17,809 nucleotides of DNA from CAZVFX01 sp964626565. GTDB lineage: Bacteria; Myxococcota_A; UBA9042; CAIXZC01. Location of the stretch: positions 1 to 17,809 of the forward strand of contig CAZVFX010000140.1 in the NCBI GenBank assembly GCA_964626565.1, read 5' to 3'. The position numbers and the translations under genes were made by a program. Of this stretch, positions 8,587 to 15,562 are shown in pieces. The stretch's first letter is position 1. Every line of letters begins with the position of its first letter. The notes beneath the pieces were generated by a model that had not been told where the DNA came from, did not search any database, and saw only the letters and a program-made list of their open reading frames with translations.

Positions 8587-9532
8587 TGGATAGTTCCGGG
8601 TAGTAGCAGAAGTCGCCGCTGCTGCAAAGGTCCGGTGAACCGAGCAATTCCTGCGCCTGCGCCGGAGTTGCGGACCGGGCCTCCGACATCGCCTTGACCA
8701 GCTTGGTAGCTCTTATCGCCTCGGAAGCTCGCCCGGGGATCTTGAGGTGGGTGATGCTCGCCGAGCGCAGGAACGGGATCGCGCACAGCCCGCAACGACC
8801 CAAGGCCCACACCTGACGCGTCTCCTCGCTGTTGAGCAAACGCTCCTGCCGCGGAACCAGGGGCTCCATTGTGTTGCGTCCGCGCACACCCAGCTTCTTC
8901 ACACTGTGATCGTTGCAGAAATCGCAGGCGAAGCCGTATCCGTGCTCGGTGAAGCAGCGAGCACCGTCAAAGACGCAGGGCTCGCCCATTACGAAGGCTT
9001 CGAACTCTCTATCCGTTCCCGCAGCCGCAGCTATCGTTCCTCGCATTTCCAGCGGAGGTAGTTCGCGAGGGAAGATAACTCGTGAAGCACCCAACTCAAA
9101 CGCCAATTCGCATCCCGACGCGTTGTAGAGCCCGGCGTCCCCGCTGACATGCACGGTCATGGCCAGCTCAGCCTTTATCGGTTCGATGGACGCCATGTCC
9201 GCTACAACCACCGCAGAAACGCCGGCATCACGAGCCTCCAGCAGCAGGCGCCTGCCCAGCGTCCACGCGTCAGGGGTCACAAAATGCTCGTTGAAGGTCA
9301 CCGATACCGGACGCCCGAGCGCGGCTGCCTCCCGGCACACAGTATTCAGTTGTGCGCGGGTTTGCACCTGGCTGCCAGCGCGGTAACGCCGATTGGGCGA
9401 AAATTCATGGCCGAAAACCGTGGACCAGTAGTCTGGCTGGTAGCCCAGAAAAAACTCATCGGCGCCGGCGTCGGCCAATTCGGCTACCAGCCGTTGATCA
9501 GCGCCTCCGTGCAGCCCGGCGACGATTTTCAT
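8579..9532 (-). CDS. Peptidase U32-family protein, UbiU-like
   Basis: The protein has 317 residues from the ATG at 9532. That start has AAGGAG eight bases upstream and overlaps the radical SAM stop as ATGA; longer in-frame starts inside that gene are not credible. It has the U32 TIM-barrel look: an N-terminal MKIVAGLHGG strand, ADEFFLGYQ, a VSVTFNEHF strand, VVVADMASIE and VSGDAGLYNA. LKIPGRA near 263 matches the U32 lKieGR signature. Cysteines at 186 and 193 (C-x6-C, as in UbiU), 203, 206, 247 and 250 can supply a [4Fe-4S] site. E. coli UbiU uses Cys169, 176, 193 and 232. Three further cysteines suggest extra metal binding or redundancy. It is paired with the UbiV-like gene downstream and coupled to a radical SAM fusion upstream. 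The function is inferred as part of an Fe-S hydroxylase-like complex; the substrate is unknown. Confidence 0.82.
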   Translation of the reverse strand: MKIVAGLHGGADQRLVAELADAGADEFFLGYQPDYWSTVFGHEFSPNRRYRAGSQVQTRAQLNTVCREAAALGRPVSVTFNEHFVTPDAWTLGRRLLLEARDAGVSAVVVADMASIEPIKAELAMTVHVSGDAGLYNASGCELAFELGASRVIFPRELPPLEMRGTIAAAAGTDREFEAFVMGEPCVFDGARCFTEHGYGFACDFCNDHSVKKLGVRGRNTMEPLVPRQERLLNSEETRQVWALGRCGLCAIPFLRSASITHLKIPGRASEAIRATKLVKAMSEARSATPAQAQELLGSPDLCSSGDFCYYPELSND

Positions 9533-11442
9533 CGACCCGGCTCCTTGTCTGGTGTGTCGTCGTCGATGGAGATTAGCGGGGTCAGTTCCCCGGTTCCGTA
9601 CATACGTGCGTAGCTCGCCCACAACCCCTGGCAGTGTCTGTCCATGCGGCAGCGACCGCAAAACGCGGGCTTGACGCGGTCGTGCAATGACCGGTGATGA
9701 GTGGCTGGTGCGATGTTTCTCATTCGGTAGTCCAGGAAGAACCTCTCCAGTCCGGGAAGGAGACAATGCGGGATCCCGCATCTGCCGGGTACAAAAGCGA
9801 TGACACCCAACTCCTCGGCCAGTTTCAGTGCGGTGGCCAGGTTCGAGACGGTCTCGGTGATGCGCGGGACGACGTCCCGGTTGTTCAGCGCTCTTCCCAA
9901 GGGGGCCACGTAGGAAAAGGTGAGGGAGGTTGCGCCCGGCAACTCGTCGGCGACAAATCTAACGAGTTGGCTCAATTGCGGGTGATTGTAACGGTTGACC
10001 ACGCAGTTGAGGTGGACCTCGATGTCCGCCGCGAGCAGGTTCTTGACCCCGTCTACCGTGCGGGTCAGCGACCCGGGAGTGCCGGTGATCCGGTCCACCG
10101 TTGCGCCGTCCGGCGAATGCAGAGAGACAAAGGCCGCCTGCAGACCCGCTTGACGGTAACGATCCGCCAGGCCGCGGCTGCGGAACTGGATCGCATTGGT
10201 TTCCAGGGTTACATTGAGGAGTCCCGCCTCCACCGCTACAGCGATGATTTCCGGCAGCTCAGGCACCAGGGTGGGCTCCCCGCCTGAAAACACCACTCCA
10301 TCGATCCCGCGGGCTTTCAGATATGCGAACAGGCCTGCATACTGGTCCCGGCTCTGACAGGCTGGTTCTGCTTCCTGTGAGAAGCAGAACACGCAGTTCT
10401 GGTTGCAACGGGTCGCGACATCCAACTTGGTTTCGAAGACCGGCAAGTCGTCCGCTTCCGTGGCCCGGCGGCGGATGGGGACTTTTTGCATCACTTCGAC
10501 TTCCATGAACGACTGGTGCCGCTTTTCCAGCAACTCGGACAACTCTCGCGAGGTTGATTCCCGCAGCCTCTCCAGAAACTGCTCAGTTCTTTCGATGTTC
10601 TGACGCAGCAGCAACGCGGTATGCCCGTTGGCCACGGTTCCCGTCCGGTCGTTGGCAAATCGCAACGCGGCCTTGACCGTATCGCGGATCCCGTCGGGCC
10701 GATCGAAGTTAGCCAGTTCACGTGAGTACCCGTTTCTCCGGGCCTTGATCACACTGTGGTCACCCGACTCCACCAGCTCGAGCGTGCTGGCCTCACCCGA
10801 CACCGAAAACAGCCGCTCCGGTGCACCGGAGGTCAACTGAATCTCCACTGCTACTTCACCGGTGCCGCCGCAGCCCCGGATGCAAGTCTGTCCGCCCCCA
10901 TCTTCGAGCTGATCCGGGTCGGAGGAATCCCACTCAAGCGGGACCCTCATGACCGCGGACAGGTACGCGATGCCCCGATTTGTATCGCCTGCGCCGTTGC
11001 CACCTTCGCCGGACAGCGGGCATCCGGGCCCCGGCGTGCGTACCGACGCCGACTTCACCGCGCCGGTGATGCCGGTGGCCACGTGGTGCATGAATCTAAC
11101 GAAGGGCGAAGCATATAGGGGTGGGTAAAGCATCATCAGCGGCACCTTGCGCGACTCGCAACGGATGACGAATCGCTCCAACTCCTCCGCAGTTTCGCCG
11201 TAGTTGAGCGGTACGCCCACGGGGAAATTGTACTCGGCAGCGAGGTCCAGGAGGTGCATGAGGGGCCCTGGCTCCGCAGACACGACGTGTACAAACCGGC
11301 AGGGCATGCTTCCTTCGAGAGAGGGCTTACATCCGGGCGTCACGACGCTGACTTCGGCGGCACCCTGGGCATGGTACATTGCCGCATATTCGTCTGCCTC
11401 AGGACCGTCACCAAGTACGATCACATTGCCTGATTCCACCAT
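9529..11442 (-). CDS. Degenerate Gfo/Idh/MocA oxidoreductase fused to a radical SAM enzyme
   Basis: The protein has 637 residues and two parts. Residues 1-295 read as a degenerate Gfo/Idh/MocA oxidoreductase. They begin with the Rossmann strand VIVLGDGPEADEYA, then AAEYNFPVGVPLNYGETAEE. A beta-sheet half follows and closes with the helix GHTALLLRQNIERTEQFLE. The EKP motif that carries the catalytic Lys is replaced by GVPL, so dehydrogenase activity is doubtful. Residues 335-620 are a radical SAM domain: CNQNCVFC (Cys346, 350, 353) binds the cluster, and SGGEPT at 386-391 contacts SAM. The C-terminal CGRCRMDRHCQG (Cys595, 598, 604), ahead of YARMYGTGELTP, may hold an auxiliary Fe-S cluster. 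GAGGAA lies four bases before the ATG. It is the first gene of a three-gene operon; the stop overlaps the next start by four bases. Confidence 0.85.
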   Translation of the reverse strand: MVESGNVIVLGDGPEADEYAAMYHAQGAAEVSVVTPGCKPSLEGSMPCRFVHVVSAEPGPLMHLLDLAAEYNFPVGVPLNYGETAEELERFVIRCESRKVPLMMLYPPLYASPFVRFMHHVATGITGAVKSASVRTPGPGCPLSGEGGNGAGDTNRGIAYLSAVMRVPLEWDSSDPDQLEDGGGQTCIRGCGGTGEVAVEIQLTSGAPERLFSVSGEASTLELVESGDHSVIKARRNGYSRELANFDRPDGIRDTVKAALRFANDRTGTVANGHTALLLRQNIERTEQFLERLRESTSRELSELLEKRHQSFMEVEVMQKVPIRRRATEADDLPVFETKLDVATRCNQNCVFCFSQEAEPACQSRDQYAGLFAYLKARGIDGVVFSGGEPTLVPELPEIIAVAVEAGLLNVTLETNAIQFRSRGLADRYRQAGLQAAFVSLHSPDGATVDRITGTPGSLTRTVDGVKNLLAADIEVHLNCVVNRYNHPQLSQLVRFVADELPGATSLTFSYVAPLGRALNNRDVVPRITETVSNLATALKLAEELGVIAFVPGRCGIPHCLLPGLERFFLDYRMRNIAPATHHRSLHDRVKPAFCGRCRMDRHCQGLWASYARMYGTGELTPLISIDDDTPDKEPGR

Positions 11443-11475
11443 TCTATTCCTCGGACCCCTGCAAATCCGTAAGCG

Positions 11476-11504
11476 ATTGTACCAGAGTGTGACTCCTGAT
11501 ACAA
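11476..11504 (-). promoter_or_regulatory. Promoter for the radical SAM-U32-U32 operon
   Basis: Read on the minus strand, TTGTAT (11504-11499) and TACAAT (11481-11476) are 17 bases apart. Transcription would start near 11469, leaving a leader of about 27 bases with GAGGAA just before the ATG at 11442. The boxes overlap those of the opposite promoter. Confidence 0.5.
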
Positions 11505-11505
11505 T
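11477..11505 (+). promoter_or_regulatory. Promoter for the CC-motif gene, face to face with the operon promoter
   Basis: TTGTAC (11477-11482) and TACAAT (11500-11505) are 17 bases apart on the + strand. GATTGTA (11475-11481) and TACAATC (11500-11506) form an exact inverted repeat, so the -10 of each promoter lies on the -35 of the other. Transcription would start near 11512, before the proposed TTG start at 11533. Confidence 0.5.
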
Positions 11506-11519
11506 CTGCAGTTGTCGAT

Positions 11520-11527
11520 GGAGGGGG
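11520..11527 (+). promoter_or_regulatory. Ribosome binding site supporting the TTG 11533 start
   Basis: GGAGGGGG lies five bases before TTG 11533, with its GGAGG core eight bases away. The upstream in-frame TTG 11512 and ATG 11518 have no Shine-Dalgarno sequence and would lie at the transcription start. ATG 11590, with a G-rich run before it, remains an alternative. Confidence 0.45.
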
Positions 11528-11532
11528 AACTG

Positions 11533-12519
11533 TTGGCCGACCGTGGCGACTTCATAAGCTGGACTGAGACACCCTCAGGGGGTGTTGGAATGGTACCACG
11601 TGAATGGGCGTCGCTGAAGGAAGCGGAGGATATTGAGTTCTTCCTCCTCAAGGCCGGCGCAAAGCCGGCGGCCAAGCTCGAGGATCTTGACGAACCCTCC
11701 CTGGCGCGTCTGGCAGCGGAGGCGAAAGCCGCCGGTCTTGTGGCGCGGGCGGTGGCCCAACACAGCGGGCCCAAACCTGGCAGCCGCGGGCTCGCCGACC
11801 CCGCCTCAGGGGTGCCTCACACCCTCTATCTGGCCAGGCAGGAACAGGTGCTCTCCCGCCTGATCGAGGCAGAAGCCGAAGAGCGACTCGGCGGGCGGGG
11901 CCGAAAAAAAGCCCAGATGACGTCGGGAGAACTGCTGGGCTATCCCGATTGCTGTCGACGCTCTTTTGCCGAACTGGAACGACAGGACGACCTTCTTGTC
12001 ATCCGGAATTATCACCGGGTCCATTCGGGGGCCGGTCCTCCCAGCGCGGCCAGTCCATACTTGAACTTCTTCCCGCCTATGGTGAGCCCTGTAACCTGGT
12101 TTCCATGCACCCTGACTTGCCATGCCTCCATCAGCGCGGCGAAAACGCGCATGGCCTTGCTGCAGAAAGAGTGCGCACCCCGGGCGCGGGCGATTTCGGA
12201 TGCCCTTGACGGCGTGGTTCTGGCCTTTGACCGATTCGCCTTCGTAATGCTCCACGAACCCAGGAAGCGCAACGGCTGGTTGCACTTCTCGTCGGTCAGT
12301 GACGCACTCTCCTTTTCGGGAGCACCCGGTTTCGTCGATTCGACCCGGGCCAGAGACTTTCGCACCGGTGTGACAGCCCACCTCAGCAGGGTAGATGCGG
12401 TGCGTATCAACGGGGACAAGATTGAACTGGGCGCAGCAGGCGGCAACCACGGTGCGGGGCTGTTGCAGCGACCGGTGTACGTATTCCGATTTCCGGCATT
12501 CGAGGAGACAAGCTCATGA
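11533..12519 (+). CDS. Unrecognised protein with GYPDCC and PCTLTC motifs, divergent from the radical SAM operon
   Basis: The protein has 328 residues from TTG 11533, chosen for its Shine-Dalgarno sequence and promoter position. I cannot name the family with confidence. LLGYPDCCRRSF near residues 134-145, then PYLNFFPP and WFPCTLTCHAS near 189-199, resemble a conserved pattern (GYPxCC...N...PC...C...S) that I associate loosely with DUF483-type proteins. The paired Cys140-Cys141 and the C-x3-C at 192-196 could bind metal or an Fe-S cluster. The N-terminal 110 residues are Ala- and Glu-rich and helical. The C-terminal 100 residues look like beta-strand (VVLAFDRFAFVMLH, VYVFRFP). There is no signal peptide or membrane span. 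It shares a divergent promoter region with the radical SAM-U32-U32 operon, which suggests a linked function. Its stop overlaps the SDR start by four bases. Confidence 0.75.
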   Translation: MADRGDFISWTETPSGGVGMVPREWASLKEAEDIEFFLLKAGAKPAAKLEDLDEPSLARLAAEAKAAGLVARAVAQHSGPKPGSRGLADPASGVPHTLYLARQEQVLSRLIEAEAEERLGGRGRKKAQMTSGELLGYPDCCRRSFAELERQDDLLVIRNYHRVHSGAGPPSAASPYLNFFPPMVSPVTWFPCTLTCHASISAAKTRMALLQKECAPRARAISDALDGVVLAFDRFAFVMLHEPRKRNGWLHFSSVSDALSFSGAPGFVDSTRARDFRTGVTAHLSRVDAVRINGDKIELGAAGGNHGAGLLQRPVYVFRFPAFEETSS

Positions 12520-13235
12520 GGAAAGCGATTATTGTCGGCGCAAGTTCCGGCATCGGTCGGGAGTTGGCGCGCATAATGTCTGCTGCGGGCTGGGGCGTGG
12601 GTCTGGCGGCCCGGCGGACCGAGATGCTCCGGGAAATAGAGGGGGAACTGCCGGGCGAGGCCTGGCTGAAGACCCTGGACGTGGCTGAGCCGGAAAAGGC
12701 CATGGCCGGGCTCGAGGAGCTGATCGAGGAGATGGACGGCGTGGACATGATTGTCATCAACTCGGGAGTCGGGTTTCACAACCGTAAGCTCAAATGGAAA
12801 CACGAAATCAACACCATCAACGTCAATGTGGTGGGTTTCGCAGCCATGATCAATGTGGCCTATCGCTACTTCGAAAAGCGAGGTTCCGGGCACATAGTAG
12901 GAGTTTCGTCTATCGCCGCGCTGCGCGGGGCGCGGCTGGTGCCGGCCTACAACGCGTCCAAGGCGTTCATGTCCAACTATATGGAAGGGCTCAGAGTGCG
13001 CGCAGTACACGCAGGCCTGCCCATTACGGTGACCGACGTCCGGCCCGGCTTTGTCGATACTCCCATGACCAGAGGGCAGAAGGGCATGTTCTGGGTCGCA
13101 CCTGTGGAAAAGGCGACGCAACAGATTTACCGCGCGTTGGAGAGGCGCAAGCGAAAGGTGTATGTTACCCGCAGATGGATTATCGCCGCGTGGGCATACA
13201 CCTGCCTGCCCGAGTGGCTCTACGCGAAGTTCTAG
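12516..13235 (+). CDS. Short-chain dehydrogenase/reductase
   Basis: This is a classical SDR of 239 residues, an NAD(P)-dependent oxidoreductase. The cofactor-binding GASSGIG is at residues 8-14, and AARR after the second strand favours NADP. INSGVG at 81-86 replaces the usual NNAG. The catalytic residues are the Ser in VSSIAALRG (131/132), Tyr145 and Lys149 in YNASK. RPGFVDTPM at 176-184 is the usual post-catalytic motif. The C-terminal tail is basic, then hydrophobic (RRWIIAAWAYTCLPEWLY, 219-236), which may attach it to the membrane, as in some sterol or lipid SDRs. GAGGAG at 12502-12507 precedes the ATG, which overlaps the CC-motif gene stop (ATGA). The substrate is not evident. Operon position could link it to the CC-motif protein or to the glycosyltransferase downstream. 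Confidence 0.93.
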   Translation: MRKAIIVGASSGIGRELARIMSAAGWGVGLAARRTEMLREIEGELPGEAWLKTLDVAEPEKAMAGLEELIEEMDGVDMIVINSGVGFHNRKLKWKHEINTINVNVVGFAAMINVAYRYFEKRGSGHIVGVSSIAALRGARLVPAYNASKAFMSNYMEGLRVRAVHAGLPITVTDVRPGFVDTPMTRGQKGMFWVAPVEKATQQIYRALERRKRKVYVTRRWIIAAWAYTCLPEWLYAKF

Positions 13236-13257
13236 ACGCTCCGACTCCACTCTGCCC

Positions 13258-13286
13258 TTGATTCTGTCTCCTCGACAGTTTACAAA
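13258..13286 (+). promoter_or_regulatory. Weak candidate promoter before the glycosyltransferase
   Basis: TTGATT (13258-13263) and TACAAA (13281-13286) are 17 bases apart in the 60-base gap after the SDR gene. CTGTC/GACAG (13264-13268 and 13274-13278) forms a small inverted repeat between them. The start would fall within a few bases of ATG 13296, so the transcript would be nearly leaderless; read-through from the SDR gene is as likely. Confidence 0.25.
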
Positions 13287-13295
13287 GAAACGGCC

Positions 13296-15362
13296 ATGAG
13301 AGAGGAACAAAGAGCGCTTTTCGGTAAAGGTCCCGGTCGATGGGATTTTCTCGTGGCGGCAGCGCTCGGCGGAATCTATCTGGTCCTGATCATGTCCACC
13401 TCCTCCATGGGGTACACTCGGGATGAGACCTTCTACTTCCACCACTCCAAGGTCTACCTCAACTGGATGCTGAAGGTGCAGAGGGCCGAAACGGACGAGG
13501 AGCGACAGAGACTGCTGTCCAAGGAGGAGGTAAAAAAGACCTGGCGGAGCAACTTCGAACATCCGCCACTGACCAAGGTGCTTTTCGGGCAAAGCTGGCG
13601 GCACCTGGGAAAGAAGCGTCGGCCGGTGATGGTGCTGAAGTCCGGGGAACTGTCGGTCTCGAAGCTGGGCTATGCCCATGGGTTTGAAGTGGGTGACGAG
13701 GCGCTGCTGCTGTCACCGGTTCCTCCCGGAGGTGACCCGTCATCGGACAGCCGGGTCGTCGGCACGGTAGAGATACTGTCGCGCAGCGACCGTTCCGCCA
13801 AGGCCGCCGTTGCCGAGGGTGGTCCGTCCATCGACGAATTGCGAGAACTGTGTGACCTGTCTGCCGAGCGGAAGGACGGTGTCTTTCACCAGACCGGCTG
13901 CGAGGTTCAAACCGACGAACCCCTTCAAGTCCTGTCCGAGTCGTCCGCTTTTCGCTTTGTCGGGGCTGCTTTCGGCGCTTTGCTCATAGCCTTGATGTAC
14001 CTGCTCAGTCTGCACTTCACCGGCCGGTACGCGGCCATCCTGGCTGCAGCTATGCTGGCCTTTGTGCCACGGCTTTTCTTCCACGCCCACCTCACCTGTT
14101 TCGATATCCCCATCACCGCACTCACGCTCGCGGTGTTGTACGCCTTCTTCAGATCACTGACGTCCACCGGCTGGGCGGTCGCAACCGCAGTGCTCTGGGG
14201 ACTGGCTCTGCTCACGAAACTCAACTCGTTCTTCATCCCGATTACCCTGCTCCTGTGGTGGGCAATTGCTCATGCACGACAGTTGCGGTTCGAGGGCAGG
14301 TTCAAGCTATCCCTCCCCGGCTTCCCTCTCGCCTTTGTGCTTATGCCCGCAATCGGCCTGCCCATGCTATTCATCTTCTGGCCCTGGCTGTGGTATGACT
14401 CAATCGCCTCCTTTGGAAAATACCTGGGCTTTCACCTGCACCACGAGCACTACTTTCAGTACTACTTCGGCAGAGCTTATCAGTCACCGCCATTTCCTAT
14501 GGATCTGCCACTGGTTCTGACTCTCTTCACTGTGCCGGTGGTCACCATTGTGCTGTTTCTTATCGGCGTGGGGCGGGTTCTGGTGCGCCCCATCTGGCAG
14601 CGCCGGGGGGAGGGCGCCGGCGAAACCGACACCACCTTCTCACGGGCGGTGTTCATTGTCGTCAACCTGGTCTTCCCCATTGCGCTTATCTCCATGCCCT
14701 CTACGCCGGTTTTCGGGGGAGTCAAACACTGGCTTCTCACCATGCCCTTTTTCTGCCTGCTGGCGGGGATCGGCTGTGCCTGGGTGTTCAAGCTGGGCTG
14801 GAAGGGGCTTGTGGGGTTGGGGGTGGCTGATCGAGCGTGGGTGAGGTCCGCGGCTGCTGCATTGGCCGCAATTGTCGTCGTTGCGCCGGCGGCCAGAGAT
14901 ACAATTGAGTTTCACCGATACGGAACTGCATACTATAATGAACTGATAGGCGGGGCCAGGGGCGCTGCTGACGTTCGGCTTCAGCGGCAGTTCTGGAGCT
15001 ACGCCAACCGGGGAGCGCTGGAATATGTCAATCGCACCGCGCCGTACGGGGCTACCGTTGATTTTCAGGACGCGTTGCCGGGAGCTTGCGACATGTACCG
15101 GTTGGAAGGGCTCATTCGGCACGATCTGAAGTGCGTGGTGCGAAGGCCGGCGCCCGATTTCGTGCTGTTTGACGTCGAGGAGCGCTTCACCGAAGAGGAG
15201 CAGCGCTACTGGGACCGGATGCACACCCTGGGGCCCGTGTTCGAGGCGGGAATTGACGGTGTTCCCATGCTTCGAGTGTATCGGAAGAATGCAGGGGCTG
15301 AGTTCATGAAGCGTGAGTTGGAGCCGGAAGGCCCCGCCGCGCCGGAGGGAAAAGATGACTGA
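13296..15362 (+). CDS. GT39/ArnT-like membrane glycosyltransferase with a soluble insert
   Basis: The protein has 688 residues and about 11 predicted transmembrane helices, and looks like a GT-C enzyme of the PMT/ArnT (GT39) type. These use lipid-linked sugar donors on the outer face of the inner membrane. After the first helix (18-35), YTRDETFYF carries the acidic Asp43/Glu44 pair expected in the first periplasmic loop. FEHPPLTK has the HPP motif at 89-91. Later landmarks are PRLFFHAHLTCFDIPITAL near 258-275, GLALLTKLN at 302-310 and HWLLTMPFF at 478-486. Between HPP and the second helix, residues 106-215 form an unusually long hydrophilic insert with short strands (VMVLKSGELSV, GDEALLLSPV, VVGTVEIL), like a small beta-barrel. 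The last 130 residues are soluble, including YYNELIGG at 546-553. The acceptor is unknown. The stop overlaps the next gene by eight bases. Confidence 0.85.
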   Translation: MREEQRALFGKGPGRWDFLVAAALGGIYLVLIMSTSSMGYTRDETFYFHHSKVYLNWMLKVQRAETDEERQRLLSKEEVKKTWRSNFEHPPLTKVLFGQSWRHLGKKRRPVMVLKSGELSVSKLGYAHGFEVGDEALLLSPVPPGGDPSSDSRVVGTVEILSRSDRSAKAAVAEGGPSIDELRELCDLSAERKDGVFHQTGCEVQTDEPLQVLSESSAFRFVGAAFGALLIALMYLLSLHFTGRYAAILAAAMLAFVPRLFFHAHLTCFDIPITALTLAVLYAFFRSLTSTGWAVATAVLWGLALLTKLNSFFIPITLLLWWAIAHARQLRFEGRFKLSLPGFPLAFVLMPAIGLPMLFIFWPWLWYDSIASFGKYLGFHLHHEHYFQYYFGRAYQSPPFPMDLPLVLTLFTVPVVTIVLFLIGVGRVLVRPIWQRRGEGAGETDTTFSRAVFIVVNLVFPIALISMPSTPVFGGVKHWLLTMPFFCLLAGIGCAWVFKLGWKGLVGLGVADRAWVRSAAAALAAIVVVAPAARDTIEFHRYGTAYYNELIGGARGAADVRLQRQFWSYANRGALEYVNRTAPYGATVDFQDALPGACDMYRLEGLIRHDLKCVVRRPAPDFVLFDVEERFTEEEQRYWDRMHTLGPVFEAGIDGVPMLRVYRKNAGAEFMKRELEPEGPAAPEGKDD

Positions 15363-15561
15363 TTGCAGCAACAAGCAGAAGAACATTGACCAGTGCAATT
15401 GCAGCTACCCCGGGTGTTCCCGGAAAGGTCTGTGCTGTGAATGTGTGCACTACCACAGGCGTATGAACCAGCTCCCCGGCTGCTTCTTCCCGAAAGACGG
15501 GGAGGCCACCTGGGACCGCTCCTACACCCACTTCGCCCGGTTGTATTCCGGACAAAACTAG
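15355..15561 (+). CDS. Small cysteine-rich DUF6485-like protein
   Basis: The protein has 68 residues from ATG 15355, which has GGAGG six bases upstream. An in-frame upstream ATG (15313) would read through the glycosyltransferase end and is not credible. Eight cysteines (4, 14, 16, 21, 27, 28, 30 and 43) sit in CNCSYPGCSRKGLCCEC and LPGCFFP, followed by ATWDRSYTHF. This matches my memory of the DUF6485 family (CNC-Y--CSRKG-CCEC--YHR---LP-C-F and a DRS motif). The cysteine number suggests one or two zinc or Fe-S sites in a cytoplasmic protein; the function is unknown. Its ATG overlaps the glycosyltransferase stop as ATGACTGA, so translation is coupled. It is followed after one base by the propeller gene. 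Confidence 0.85.
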   Translation: MTDCSNKQKNIDQCNCSYPGCSRKGLCCECVHYHRRMNQLPGCFFPKDGEATWDRSYTHFARLYSGQN

Positions 15562-15562
15562 C

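Noticed and set aside
9533..9781. 83-residue N-terminal extension of the UbiU-like protein
   Set aside because: It lies wholly inside the radical SAM gene in another frame. The U32 domain starts at MKIVAG, with a good ribosome binding site and an ATGA overlap.
12012..13679. 555-codon minus-strand open frame across the CC-motif, SDR and glycosyltransferase genes
   Set aside because: It is antisense to three well-supported genes and has no recognisable domain. Long antisense frames are common in GC-rich DNA.
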